A DNA stretch of 64,000 nt, taken from NCBI RefSeq assembly GCF_018143015.1, contig NC_054755.1, positions 12,378,124 to 12,442,123 of the forward strand, written 5' to 3'. The notes under the pieces were generated by a model. It did not search any database, was not told the DNA's origin, and saw nothing but the letters and a program-made list of their open reading frames with translations. The stretch comes from Lytechinus variegatus (Eukaryota > Echinodermata > Echinoidea > Temnopleuroida > Toxopneustidae). This document shows, in pieces, positions 47,001 through 56,774 of the stretch. The position numbers and the translations under genes were made by a program. Position 1 is the stretch's first letter. Every line of letters starts with the position of its first letter.

Positions 47001-50000
47001 GACGTTAAGACGGAATGATCCAGTTTTTTTGTAATAATAAAAATATGCGTACCAAACTAAACAAGCGCGAGCTGAAAATTATTGATATTTAGACCCGAAA
47101 GGGAACATTCAAAAACACCCTTTTAAAGAATTCCTATGTATCTCATAAAATAAATCGACATAATACGAGGGCGGAGCGCGAGCCTAATGACAATGAAACC
47201 AGAAAAAAATGTATTGCAGAACTATTTCTGAGAATTAATGAAGAGTAACGTATCAAAATGCAAACCCACAGCTGGAAAAGTCAAGTTATGATATAAGGGA
47301 TATTTTAATGATTGTTTGTTGGAATTCTTGAAGAGGATAAGCAGGGGCGGATCCAGGTTTTATTTTTTTGGAAAGGGGGGCACATTTTGCCGAGGATAAT
47401 TTTGACGAGCAAAAAACAAGGTCTTCACTTTAAAACATGTAAAAGGGGGGACACACTTCTGTTTTAACTGCAATTTTACATTTCAAATTTTAATTGTGCC
47501 TCTCGAAGTGGGGGGGGGGGTACAGCCAGCCCGTGCCCCCCCCCCCTTGAGAGGCACGTGAGGATAAGTATATCACTAATCAAAAGTTGACACGAATATT
47601 CATCCCTCGGTACAGACATTCAAAATTCATTTTCTAAATGTGTTGGGAAACTACATTACCATGGTAATAATAATAAGACTGGGTTATTGATCACCCTCAT
47701 AGCCGGGTATTCATTTTCTGCGCCTTTATTCCTTTGCCTTTTCTCTATTCTGTTTTCCCTTTTCTTTTTTAGCGCCCCCTGAAAGTGGCGCCCAGGGCAC
47801 GTGCCTCCACCTTGCCCCCCCCCCCACCTAGATACGCCACTAAACTGACTATATTTCTTCGCCATTATAGCAACATACGATGTACACATATTTGACATAT
47901 TTCTTTTTTTACCCTATGATTTTAGCAGAGAGTTAGGCCATGGACGAAGTTAAAACTGGTTCCAGATTACGGACCATTTTGGTACTCACATGGGAATCGT
48001 ATGGGAAGTTACTGATATCAAATGCACACGAAGCATCAACGAACATCGGAACGACCTGGTAGATGGTGCCGTCCGGATACAGAATGGCTTCAGAATTTTC
48101 CATGCTTGGGTTTTCATCAGGAGGACTAGAATATAGAAACAACAAATATTCAATTAGCTCTGTAAACTTTGAAGTACAAGACTGACATGGGAGGCAATCG
48201 GCCGGACCACGGGGGTGGGGGTGGGTGGGGATGGAGGGGGGAGTTGAAAGGCTAACATTTTGAAGTTTGCACGTTAATTTATATGAGAGGAGGGAGTTAT
48301 AGGATACTTATATATTGAGGTGAAGTAATCCCTCCATGGATAAATGATGGTGGCGCCATCTGCTTGTGGCTCCCTGCATTGCTGGTATATAAATGCTGAC
48401 AAAAACGATAAAATCATCTTCGATATACTATGATAATCACCTCTGTCATGAAGTCAAAATACTTGATAATAATAACAATAGTATTGTAATTAAATTCAAG
48501 ACGTATTTTCTGACATCTGATCTAAATCCCAACGCTCGCCGTCGGCAACAAAATAGTCTCGAACGTCAGAGACCAAAAAATAAAGAAATAAAAGGGGAAG
48601 GCAAAAGGATATACACACAAATCTTAAAGTTTCAAACTTTTCCTGTCGTTCCTGCCGCCTGGAATAAACTTTGCGAACGAGTTAGTAAGTCAAGGGAACG
48701 AGTTAGCAAGTCGAGGGAAGGAGTCAGAAACTCATGGGAACGATTTAGAAGACGAGGGAACGAGTTAGGTTAATAAGTCAGGGAACGAGTAAGTACAAGA
48801 GTTAGCAGGTCGAGGAAACGAGTTAGCAAGTCATGGGAACGAAGTCGAGGGAATGGGAACGAGTTGGTGAGTTGATGGAATGAGATAGCATAAAGTCGAG
48901 AGAACGAGTTTAAAAAAAAGTGTTATCACCTCAGGGGCCCATAGCTTGCTACACTCTAAAAAAATGTTGGGTAAAAATACTCCATGATGGTCATTATGTG
49001 CCCCCAACACGGGGCATTTCTTTTGGACATTTTTATTCATCCAGTGTGATGAACATTTTGTCCATTCTAAAGTAATAGATGCTTATTTTCTAACCTTACT
49101 GGAGAATATGCTTCCCGCATTGGGTAAAATACTGCCCAAAATTGGTTGGACACATAATTACCCTCGTGCTGGTTAAAATGTTACCCAATATTTTGTAGGT
49201 TCACATACCTGTTCCAGATAGTGATGTCAGGCACCCATATTATGGTGGATGACACGTGAAATCTATGAATTCCACCAAACTCTGCTGGATTCCAAGTTAA
49301 TCTTTCATCTTTATATATCTGGTGATACAACAGCACAGCAATATACGAGTTAAGACTTCAATCTTTTTCAAGTTATATATCCAGGGTACATCCGTTCCCC
49401 CATCCAGCAAAAATACGCCTTGTAATTCGGTTATCTAACAAGTTTTGTATCGGGTCTCTGTAGGGCCGGAGACGGGATGGTGGAAACAGATGGAATGGGT
49501 TGAGTTAAAAAACGCTGGCGTTATAAGTTTAAGGTCAAGTCCACCCCAGTGAAATGTTGATTTGAATAAATAGAGAAAAATCAAACTAGCAAAACGCTGA
49601 AAATTTCATCAAAATCGGATGTAAAATAAGAAAGTTATGACACTTTAAGGTTTTGCTTATTTTTCACAAAACATGTAGTGATATGCACAACTCAAAATGA
49701 GTAAGTCGATGATGTCCCTCACTCACTATTTCTTTTGTTTTTATTGTTCGATTTATACAATATTTCATTTTTTATAGATTTGACAATAAGGACAAACTTG
49801 ACTGAATCATATAGTATTAACAATGCTCATTCCAAATGTTCAGGGAGGAATTAATCGTTGTTTCACTTGACAATGAGGAGAAAAATTTCATATAATTAAA
49901 TACAAAAGAAATAGTAAGTGGATGACGTCATCAGTCTCCTCATTTGCATACCCACCAGGATATGCATATAACTGATTTGTGAAATTAAGCAATACTTTAA

Positions 50001-53000
50001 AATGTCATAACTTTCTTATTTTACATCCGATTTTGATGAAATTTTCAGTGTTATGCATGTTGGATTTGTCTCTTTATTCAAATCAATCTTTTCCTGGGTG
50101 GACTTGTCCTTTAACCCTAAATCTCCCGGGGTATTTTGATTCTTGTCATTCCGGGGGGGGGGGCATTATGGTCCCCCCCCTTAAGATCTCGGCCGCCGAT
50201 CGCGCGAGCGACGCAAAAATTTGCACGCTGGTAGTGTGCGATGTAATCTACAAGGCTGTATGGTAAAATTTTCCAAAATAATGAGATTTTATTTTATATG
50301 AATTAATTATGCTAATTTATGCATAAATCATACTTTTTGCTCTAATTCACTAAATAAAGCTCCTAGAATGCTAATTTTTGGTAAAAATTTTCTTTGTAGC
50401 ATTCTTAACAATCTTAATTCAAAAAAACTTTGGTTTGGAAATAAATTTCTTATGTATTTTATTGTTTTATGAATTTTTTATGTATTTCTTAGTTTTTTTT
50501 TACTTTTTGTTTTTTATTGTTTTTTCAATGGAAATTGTTCCAGACATAATTCTGATCATAAACAAGGCAAAATTAATTAAGTTTAATCAGTAAAAGTAGA
50601 AATAATGATACATTTATGAATTTTGGCTAAATACGCAATTTGCATTGGATTTGTACATGAAATCACGTTTATGAGCAATTTTGGGTCTGACATGCACTTG
50701 CATAATGTTGCGTAATGTCGTAACCGCGTACCCGGGCGTCACAACTTTGGTCTCAAAATTTGCGCGAGACTTGAATGTCAGTGACATGTCAGTGACAAAA
50801 AGTCAGTGAGCTGCGAGGTGAAAAAATTTCGCGCAGCAGATATATCGCGAAAATTGTTGAGGGGGGGGCATTATGGCCCCCCCCCCCCGGGAGAATTAGG
50901 GTTAAGTCAACCCCGACAAAGTTCATACGAATTGATATAAACTAACATCACGGTGAAAATTTAATGAAATTTGATACAATATATAAGTAATGACATTTCC
51001 CGCTTAATTTCACATAACAGTTTTATATTGAACTTTCAAAAATTGCGGATAGACTCAATTCAAACTCACATTACAATATTGATGTCAATTCAAGAAGTTA
51101 ATGAATTTTAAATCGATTGAAATATGAGTTTTATCGAATCCATCGCTTCTCTTTGCCAAATGTTTTTCAGGCCGGTGTATGACCATCAGGGGCCCGTCCT
51201 ACAAAGAGTTACGATTGATCAAATCAATCTCAGGTCTATGGAAATTCATCAATGTCATAATTTTTTCTCTTGGAAATTTGCTCATTGTCCTGTGAAAACA
51301 AAAAGAAGCATACTGAATTGTCAAGAAAACAGTGAATATATGAATTATGGTCATTCAATTTTTTTTTTAACAGACATGTATTTTAGATTGTGACGTGGAT
51401 GGCTTTCCATAGTTGCGGTTGATCGGATCAATCACAACTCTTTGTAAGACGGGTTCCATGCAAGATTGTTGCTGAAGCAGGTACATGGGTGTCATGGGCC
51501 GCTGCATTTTTCCCAGAGATTTTGTAAAATGTTGCCTCGAAACCGGCCTCTGCATGGGCCCCGTCTTACAAAGAGTGTATATATATCAACATCTAAACTG
51601 CATGTCTGTTCAAAATATTTTCTGGATATTATGTGTATTCATACATTAATCCTTTCCTTGCTTCTTTTTGTTTACAATTAAAGGACATTGTGCATTTTTC
51701 CTGAAGAAAAAAGTGGATTTCCATACATTCGAGTTTGATCGGATCATCATAACTCTTTGTAAGACGGGGCCAGATGTCCACACCTGAGATGTGTTGATTT
51801 TTTTTTAATGTTGAAATGTAAGAATCGAGCCAATGCCATTTAACACTGACAGGTGTTGCTATTTGGTGTTAGACCTAAATTGGTGTTGTTTCAACACTTC
51901 TATGATCTCATCATAGCGGGAAGGTGCTAAATCAATACTTAAACAGTTAAACTTATAGTGCAACATAGGCCGGACAGATTATTATTATGACATTACTTAC
52001 CAAAGTTCGCCAAACGTTCATCTGCATTGTGCTTTCAAATAAATCCTGATGGAAAATGTGGAACGAAAAATAAAATCAAAGGCAAATCATACAGCAAGAC
52101 CAAAATTTTGTATGAACCAAAAAGGTATGATGAAAGCATAAACCAGGAATGAAAGTTCTTTTTTTAAGAATCATTTAACTTATTATTATTAATATTATTA
52201 TTATCATCATCATCATCATCATTTTAACTATTGAAGGATGGTTTGGAATAACGTCACATCTCTTAAATGTCAACCTAATATCCTTATTTTATGTTTCATG
52301 CTACAAGCTCGACAAAATCATATTTCTAAATTCAGTTAGTCGATAAGGAATAATCAATGATATTCAACAACGATAAACATACAAATGAGGTTTGTTATTA
52401 ACAGAGTATATATAATGCAGTTTATAAAAGTGAGTAGGTCAATCCTGCAGGATACACCACATAAAACAAAATAGACAAATAAATGTATAACTTAATAGAT
52501 TTAATCGGCCAAATAACTATCAGATTGATTTCAATTATTGATCAGCCAATTATTCAATCAATTACCCACTCACTCAACAGCGATATGCTTATGGGCAATT
52601 CCACAGGTTGGTGGACATGAGCTTAAAAATTCAAATTCAATATTTTCTTGAATTTTTTAATAATTTAAGTCCTTCATACATGATAGTTTCAGGAACAAGA
52701 AATAAAAAGTTTATTTTCATATGTATACTTTGGAAAAAAATGGTCAAAAGTTGTGTCTTCCATTGTGTACCAAAATACAAGAAAAATAGTGAAAAATGAA
52801 ATATGCCTTATTACCATTTTTTTATTGCAACAACATACCACTTTATATATTTCTGAAGTTTAGAAGAGTCAAATTACTTAAAATACACAACCGCTTTTCA
52901 AGTAAATTTGTAGTACTCATTCAAAAATGAATATTGCAACCTGCTCAGGTGATGTAACGTGAGTAACCGAAAAAACTGACTTTGTTTTCTGAGAGAAAAA

Positions 53001-56000
53001 TTCTTCACAGTTAATTGGTGGGATTTTAAATTCTCTTCCTTCAAAAAATCTTTGACACAGTGATGACTATCAAAATCATTAAAAAGTACAATTTTTTTAT
53101 AAAAATGATGAAAAAAAACTGTAACGTGAGTAACTTTGTAACGTGAGTAACCATCATGTAATGTGAGTAACCAGTAAAAATTATTCAGTTCGGTAACATT
53201 TTCTGTGGGATGTCAAGTTTTAAGTCTCATGGTGAGTTGTGAAGTTATTTTTGATTAATTAAAAGCAAAATGAGCGTACATCTCTTTGATGCGACTCTTT
53301 GTTCATCAAAATATCAGTGGTCATACAATCACACAAAAAATTGAATATTAGTAAAAGTATTCACAATGCGAGAGTGCATTAGTAAGACTTGGTTTTGATT
53401 AACCAAACTTTAAAGAGTGTTCGAACAACACATTGAATGCCCTTACCTGTAACCCTATCTAGGCCGGGGTATTTTGGGAGTTGATATGTCCCGGGGGGAG
53501 GGGGGGGGGCTCCCAGGCCCCCTTGAGATCTCGGCCACTGGCCGCACGATCACGCCGAAAATTTGCGTGCAGGTTGTCTTGGACATAATCTACAATACTA
53601 TACAGTAATTTATTTCATGCAAATTGGTATCAAGCGATTATGCTAATTTATGCATAATTAGTAAGCGAAATCATACTTTCCCCCCTACTCCCTAATAAAG
53701 CTCCAATTGTTCCAATTTTTGGTATAAAATCTCTTTTTGATGTTCCTAGCAATGAATTTTACACACATTATTGAATTTTTAATGACATGTGTGTTGTTAA
53801 CCATACATGGACAAAATGTAACGTGAGTAACCGTAACGTGAGTAACCATATTATCTGCACCCCAAGTAAAAACCATGTGTTCTTTATTTTTTTAATTATA
53901 TACAAAGTTTGTCTCCCTAATATACTTCTTTGAAATGGATATAATCAACTTTCATAAAAGCCTAGTATGAGGAGACTTTTCACTTATGTCGACTTTTCAT
54001 TTTATGCATGTCCAAATCATGTAACGTGAGTAACCGACACATTCCAAAGATTTGCCAGGAGCATAATAGAATTTCCCAAGTTTTGTTTTTATACAAAGGA
54101 TAGTCAGACTGTGTACTTTGTTGTGATAAGGAGATGTTTAGTTCCTAACAAATAATAATGGAGTTACAGCTCCAAGTATGAGTCAAGGTGTCTCCAAATG
54201 TAACGTGAGTAACCGTGGAATAGTCCTTATTCATTCTCTCGCTCAGTCACACGCTCATTCACCTATTCACTAAATTGGTAGTACTCACTAACTAGCCAGT
54301 CCCTAAACTTTTCATTTACGAATTCAAGCACTCACCCACCCACCCAATCTCCGTCTCAAATTCATTTTCCTACTTACTCCCTTTCCAACTCACTCACGTA
54401 TCCACTCACTCCCCTACTCAATGCCTAACTCACTAACTCAATAATTCTCATTTTCACTTTCTTACGCACTCACCGACTCGCCCACTCGTGCACTTATCCA
54501 CAAACTCACTCAATAATTTTCCTACTCATGTGCGCACTCACTTACTCATTCCCTTACTGACTCCTACTACTACTACCTACTCACTCACAGACTGATAAGT
54601 CATTAAATTTCTTACTCGTGCGCGCGCGCGCTCCCTCCCTCTCCCTCACACATTCACTCACGAACTTACTCACTCATTGTCTCTTTCACTCACTCACTTA
54701 ACAAACCAATACCACGAGTTATGAGTAACACATACTCAGCGTTATCTAAACTCATAAACTAACTCACCAATCCTTACTCAACGTACGAACTAATTCACCC
54801 AGTGTCTCGCTCGCTCACTCAACAAAACAATGGGTGATTTCAAGTCCGGTGTTGGCCTTGGTGTTAATGGTGTTGAAATTTGGATTCCTTCCCCTTGCTT
54901 CAAAACTTATCCAGAGTTTGTAAAACTGATCCAGATCACATTATTGACATCTCAACAACTACTGAGTGACTTTTCGGGACCATCTTCATTTTATGTTTGG
55001 TGTTATAATCGTGTCGAAATTGACCTAACACCAACACCAAAAGGTCAACACTGAACTTGAAATCACCCAGTGCCACAATCTATGAGTTACACACACTCAA
55101 GGTTACTAACCAGTCTTCTGAGGACCTGAAGATCCATGGAGATATTAACGTAGTGCGTCTTATCATGATGGGGGAGGAAACTCTTGTCATAGCTCGAATT
55201 GGTGAACAGTGTTTGGTAGAGTTCTGATCGATAGTCTGTTTTTACAAAAAATAAAAAAATGAAATAAAATGATAATAATAATATGTCCACTTATATAGTT
55301 CACTTACTATGTGCATATACTCAACTACGGTTTGATACTTGGTATCACATTATTACCCCGGCTGCAGCTAGGCCGCCATATATTAATAGGCGCTATAAAG
55401 CGTTCAAGAAATGAATCCTACCGGGTACCCATTCCCCTCACCTGGGTCGAGTGCAGCACAATGTGGATAAATTTCTTGCCGAAGGAAATTACGCCATGGC
55501 TGGGATTCGAACCCACGACCCTCTGTTTCAAAGTCCGGAGACTAATCCACTGGGCCACAATGCTCCACTAAAATCAATAGAATACAAATACAATGATAAG
55601 AGGGTTCCATGACATTTACTCTGCTCTATAAATTCCACATACTATTCGAATAACCAACTTCGACCCTCATGGGTTTAACCCCCTAAACCTGACATAAAAC
55701 CATATTGCAACCCTAATCCAAAATATTAGACGAAATTAAGCCTGGAGCTGTCGTGTCACCGATAAGGATAAGAGATGTCACTCAGCAAACGGGCTCTACA
55801 AACGTGCCTAAGTAAAACGTGATATTGCATATTTTAACTTCTTTAAAATCCAAATACTCTGGATTAGGCCATGTACTGCACAGTTAGCTAGGAGATACCT
55901 AGACAGTGACCAAACATCGAATATGATCATCATTGTACAAATTCCGAATTTCTTTAAAATCCCTGTCATCTAACGTATATATAAAAAGGTGTAGAGGGGG

Positions 56001-56595
56001 TAAATTACTACTCCCTCGACGGAGTTCGGAAGAAATAAATATGGAAATAAAAATAGATGACGGGAAAAATACACTCTAAAACGTTTACCCAATATTGGGT
56101 AAAATGGGAACATGCATGTTGGTTGAGTAAAAAGATACCCAATATGTTGTAAATTTTACGCAATGTTGCGTTGAAATATCCCATTATGGGGTAAAAAAAA
56201 CCCCGGCAAACATGCATGTTCCCTTTTTACCCAATATTGAGTAAATTTTACTCAGTGTTTTTAGAGTTTAACAAGAACGGGAAGAAAGGGGAAAGAAATT
56301 GGGGAGAACAAAATAAGGACAAAAGGAAGAGAGGGCTACGAAAGGGGGGCAGAATCGAATAAACTGATGGATTTCTGGTAAAAAAAAATAGGGTAGGGAA
56401 GGGGAGCGGAAAGGGGTGCTCTTAATTACCCTTAAAACCCAACACGTATAGTGCGTACTTCATGATTTTATACAATATTGAAGAACGGTAATAATCATCC
56501 CCACCTTCGTGAACATGATCGTCCTCGTGGTCACTAGCAATCGTCTCACCAGCGACGACCAGTATCAGAACGACTACGATGGTACAGATCTTCAT
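42674..56595 (-). CDS. Nicotinic acetylcholine receptor-like Cys-loop subunit, compact, complete, 7 coding exons
   Basis: Predicted pentameric ligand-gated channel subunit at the cell surface. Exons are 56595-56505, 55235-55111, 52045-52001, 49318-49209, 48125-47990, 45052-44564 and 42781-42674, totalling 1104 nt or 367 residues. There is a signal peptide (MKICTIVVVLILVVAGETIA). The extracellular domain has loop D Trp84 (MNVWRTL), loop A WVPDITIWN (Trp122 where Tyr is usual), a Cys-loop Cys157-Cys171 with exactly 13 residues between, loop B FGSW (Trp178) and loop C VYPCCEEVY (Tyr219, Cys221-Cys222, Tyr226). Membrane segments: M1 about 244-262, M2 about 270-290, M3 about 298-320, M4 about 342-366. 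The 45-bp and 110-bp exons are diagnostic of nAChR genes. Oddities: M1 lacks the family proline, M2 is bulky and hydrophobic, and the M3-M4 linker is about 20 residues instead of usually 80 or more. The vicinal cysteines make it alpha-like. Ligand and conductance are unknown. Confidence 0.92.
42782..44563. other. Receptor intron 6; no extra exon found
   Basis: Checked because a long M3-M4 loop would be encoded here. No open, splice-flanked stretch was seen. Contains the GA and AT microsatellites and a foldback-like stretch near 44310-44470. Confidence 0.5.
42857..42880. repeat. (GA)n microsatellite
   Basis: agagagagagagagagagag, about 75 bp upstream of receptor exon 7 in the gene's sense. 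Confidence 0.9.
44564..45052 (-). CDS. Cys-loop receptor coding exon 6 (loops B and C, M1-M3)
   Basis: The 489-nt exon (163 codons, phase 0) has acceptor aacatgcag and donor AAAG|gtacgt. It starts NCSLVFGSW (second Cys-loop cysteine and loop B), carries VVYPCCEEVYEDVTF (loop C), then three membrane segments. M2 aligns without gaps to nAChR M2: -1' Glu267, 0' Arg268, 2' Ile270, 6' Phe274, 9' Val277, 13' Val281, 23' Pro291. The usual small or polar 2' and 6' residues and the 9' Leu are replaced. Confidence 0.94.
45118..45428 (-). mobile_element. tRNA-derived SINE (receptor intron 5)
   Basis: Minus strand: head ending gtcgtgtgttcgaatccca, then ggcaaggcgttaatccac, cgacccaggtgctaaatggg and a 3' part with gcgctatataaaagag. 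It lies just upstream of exon 6, in gene orientation. Confidence 0.72.
45590..45765. repeat. Dispersed C-run repeat (receptor intron 5)
   Basis: cactagcgtacttagagggg, gaagcaaaaaccgacgtgtg, cttgcttgtcatttttttt and ctggtacgaaatcc, matching words of the 218 and 9410 blocks. Confidence 0.5.
45780..46075. repeat. Degenerate repeat, TGTGAGTGTTCATAGTGTGTTCACA
   Basis: Irregular copies of gtgagtgttcatagtgtgtt and ttcacacattgaacacat in a 300-bp block; period not regular. Confidence 0.6.
46390..46590 (+). mobile_element. tRNA-derived SINE, GGTGCCGTGGCCGAGTGG family
   Basis: tRNA-like head 46390-46462 (A box tggccgagtgg, B box ggttcgatccc) followed by a shared tail (tgcccgtgagcaaggcattt, tgctcttttatcctgctttc, gcattattggtaactggg). 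Two further copies with the same tail show that this is a SINE, not a lone tRNA gene. Confidence 0.82.
47055..47195. repeat. Two decayed units of the GCGAGC...GCGAGC repeat (receptor intron 5)
   Basis: acaagcgcgagctgaaaatt at 47060 and acgagggcggagcgcgagcc at about 47165. Confidence 0.6.
47345..47565. repeat. Dispersed G-run repeat (receptor intron 5)
   Basis: ggggcggatccaggttttat, ttgacgagcaaaaaacaagg, ttctgttttaactgcaattt, then a G-run. Inverse of 17255-17545. Confidence 0.55.
47990..48125 (-). CDS. Cys-loop receptor coding exon 5 (start of Cys-loop)
   Basis: The 136-nt exon has acceptor atattctag and donor CAT|gtgagt. It encodes PDENPSMENSEAILYPDGT and the first half of the Cys-loop, CAFDISNFPYDSH, which matches C-x-x-D-x-x-x-F-P-x-D. 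Splicing to exon 6 places the second Cys 14 positions after the first. Confidence 0.93.
48671..48915. repeat. Minisatellite, about 21-bp unit GGGAACGAGTTAGCAAGTCGA
   Basis: About ten imperfect units (gggaacgagttagcaagtcg and variants). The long open frame ending here is produced by the repeat. Confidence 0.85.
48951..49203. mobile_element. MITE, ACACTCTAAAAAAATGTTGGGTAA family
   Basis: Left end acactctaaaaaaatgttgg; right end ttacccaatattttgtag. It stops within about 5-10 bp of the splice donor of receptor exon 4. Relative at 56071-56269. Confidence 0.6.
49209..49318 (-). CDS. Cys-loop receptor coding exon 4 (110-bp exon, loop A)
   Basis: Exactly 110 nt, the classic size of nAChR exon 4, with acceptor tatcaccag and donor ACAG|gtatgtg. 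It encodes LTWNPAEFGGI and the loop A region IIWVPDITIWN. The position of the conserved loop A Tyr is a Trp. A palindromic element ends within a few bases of the donor. Confidence 0.92.
49529..50114. mobile_element. Palindromic MITE, TTAA...GTCCACCCC family (receptor intron 3)
   Basis: TTAAGGTCAAGTCCACCCC at the left, gggtggacttgtcctTTAA at the right. Its right-hand TTAA is shared with the piggyBac-like element that follows. Another partial unit (ttaagtcaaccccgacaaag) resumes at 50902. Confidence 0.78.
50111..50905. mobile_element. piggyBac-like nonautonomous element (intact reference copy)
   Basis: TTAA plus CCCTAAATCTCCCGGG at the left and CCCGGGAGAATTAGGG plus TTAA at the right. Subterminal inverted blocks follow (a G-run then cattatgg then a C-run). 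The TTAA target duplication and CCC-type ends are those of piggyBac. There is no transposase. It is inserted at the TTAA of another MITE. Sister copies are at 26429-28160, and a diverged fragment is at about 53465-53760. Confidence 0.75.
51189..51455. mobile_element. MITE, GGGGCCCGTCCTACAAAGAG ends
   Basis: ggggcccgtcctacaaagag, attgatcaaatcaat at the left; gttgatcggatcaat, aactctttgtaagacgggt at the right. Confidence 0.7.
51557..51771. mobile_element. MITE, GGCCCCGTCTTACAAAGAG ends
   Basis: ggccccgtcttacaaagag at the left; gtttgatcggatcatc, aactctttgtaagacggggc at the right. Internal part shortened compared with 2687-2955. Confidence 0.68.
52001..52045 (-). CDS. Cys-loop receptor coding exon 3 (45-bp exon, loop D)
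   Basis: Exactly 45 nt between acceptor tttccatcag and donor TTG|gtaagt, encoding DLFESTMQMNVWRTL. A 45-bp exon at this place is a hallmark of nAChR genes across animals. The Trp corresponds to the loop D tryptophan of the complementary agonist face. Confidence 0.92.
52046..52952. other. Receptor intron 2, left part; nothing recognised
   Basis: AT-rich, with a short ATT/ATC run at 52185-52222. Confidence 0.5.
52953..54214. repeat. Dispersed 16-mer TGTAACGTGAGTAACC, 8 occurrences (receptor intron 2)
   Basis: Copies at 52953, 53119, 53137, 53157 (one change), 53817, 53832, 54020 and 54199. All are on the plus strand, which is GGTTACTCACGTTACA in the gene's sense. Spacing is irregular and the sequence between copies is unrelated. 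A diverged mobile-element fragment sits between copies 4 and 5. Confidence 0.85.
53465..53760. mobile_element. Diverged piggyBac-like element fragment (receptor intron 2)
   Basis: Related to 50111-50905 by ccctatctaggccggggtattttg, gagatctcggccactggccg, aaaatttgcgtgcaggt and tgctaatttatgcataa, but more diverged and without a clear right end. It sits inside the TGTAACGTGAGTAACC block. Confidence 0.55.
54225..54815. repeat. Degenerate CACTCACT-type simple repeat
   Basis: About 590 bp of irregular ACTCACTC, CCACTC, TTACTC words, interrupted by cgcgcgcgcgc near 54618. Pyrimidine-rich on the plus strand, purine-rich in the gene's sense. Confidence 0.85.
54831..55070. mobile_element. Palindromic MITE, TGGGTGATTTCAAGTCCGGTG family, copy 2 (receptor intron 2)
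   Basis: The middle (ctgatccagatcacattatt, ttttcgggaccatcttcatt) is the reverse complement of copy 1. The 74-residue open frame across it is a by-product. Confidence 0.78.
55111..55235 (-). CDS. Cys-loop receptor coding exon 2 (N-terminal helix)
   Basis: The 125-nt exon has acceptor gtaaaaacag and donor CTG|gttagt. It encodes YRSELYQTLFTNSSYDKSF, like the N-terminal helix of nAChR subunits, then HYVNISMDLQVLRRL, the first beta strand. There are two candidate N-glycosylation sites, NSS and NIS. Confidence 0.88.
55345..55567 (-). mobile_element. tRNA-derived SINE (receptor intron 1)
   Basis: Minus strand: ggagcattgtggcccagtgg, gtgggttcgaatcccagcc, ggcgtaatttccttcgg, cgacccaggtgagggg, gggtacccggtagg. 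The head is nearly identical to that of 6500-6768. Confidence 0.8.
56071..56269. mobile_element. Palindromic MITE, ACACTCTAAAACGTTTACCC family
   Basis: acactctaaaacgtttaccc and acccaatattgggtaaa at the left; tacccaatattgagtaaat and agtgtttttagagttta at the right. Repeated ACCCAATATTGGGT palindromes. Confidence 0.72.
56505..56595 (-). CDS. Cys-loop receptor coding exon 1 (signal peptide)
   Basis: The 91-nt coding part has ATG at 56595 followed by a basic n-region, a run of Val/Ile/Leu and an Ala-Gly-Glu-Thr-Ile-Ala cleavage region, then an acidic, His-rich stretch (SDHEDDHVHE). The donor is G|gtgggg, a weak match, but the phase (one base) fits exon 2, where it completes an Asp codon. Confidence 0.78.
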
Positions 56596-56774
56596 GGTCG
56601 TGGTCGATCACTTACGACAAAGCAAGAGAGAAAAGACACCAACAGTCAGGTTTTCCTAATTCGCCTCGTTCTAATTATAATGGTAATGATACGACAAAAA
56701 CGGTATTATGAAAGAACATTAATAAAGATAGCAATACTAATAATTAATAAATGATGAATTAATCAATATAAAGT

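Noticed and set aside
48393..48773. 126-residue frame ending in repeated RVSKSRE units
   Set aside because: Its C-terminal part is the 21-bp minisatellite; no recognisable protein.
48671..48915. CRISPR-like regular repeat
   Set aside because: Head-to-tail 21-bp units with no unique spacers.
52953..54214. CRISPR-like array of a short repeat
   Set aside because: Repeats are 16 bp, spacing is 15-660 bp and irregular, and the setting is an animal intron; not a CRISPR.
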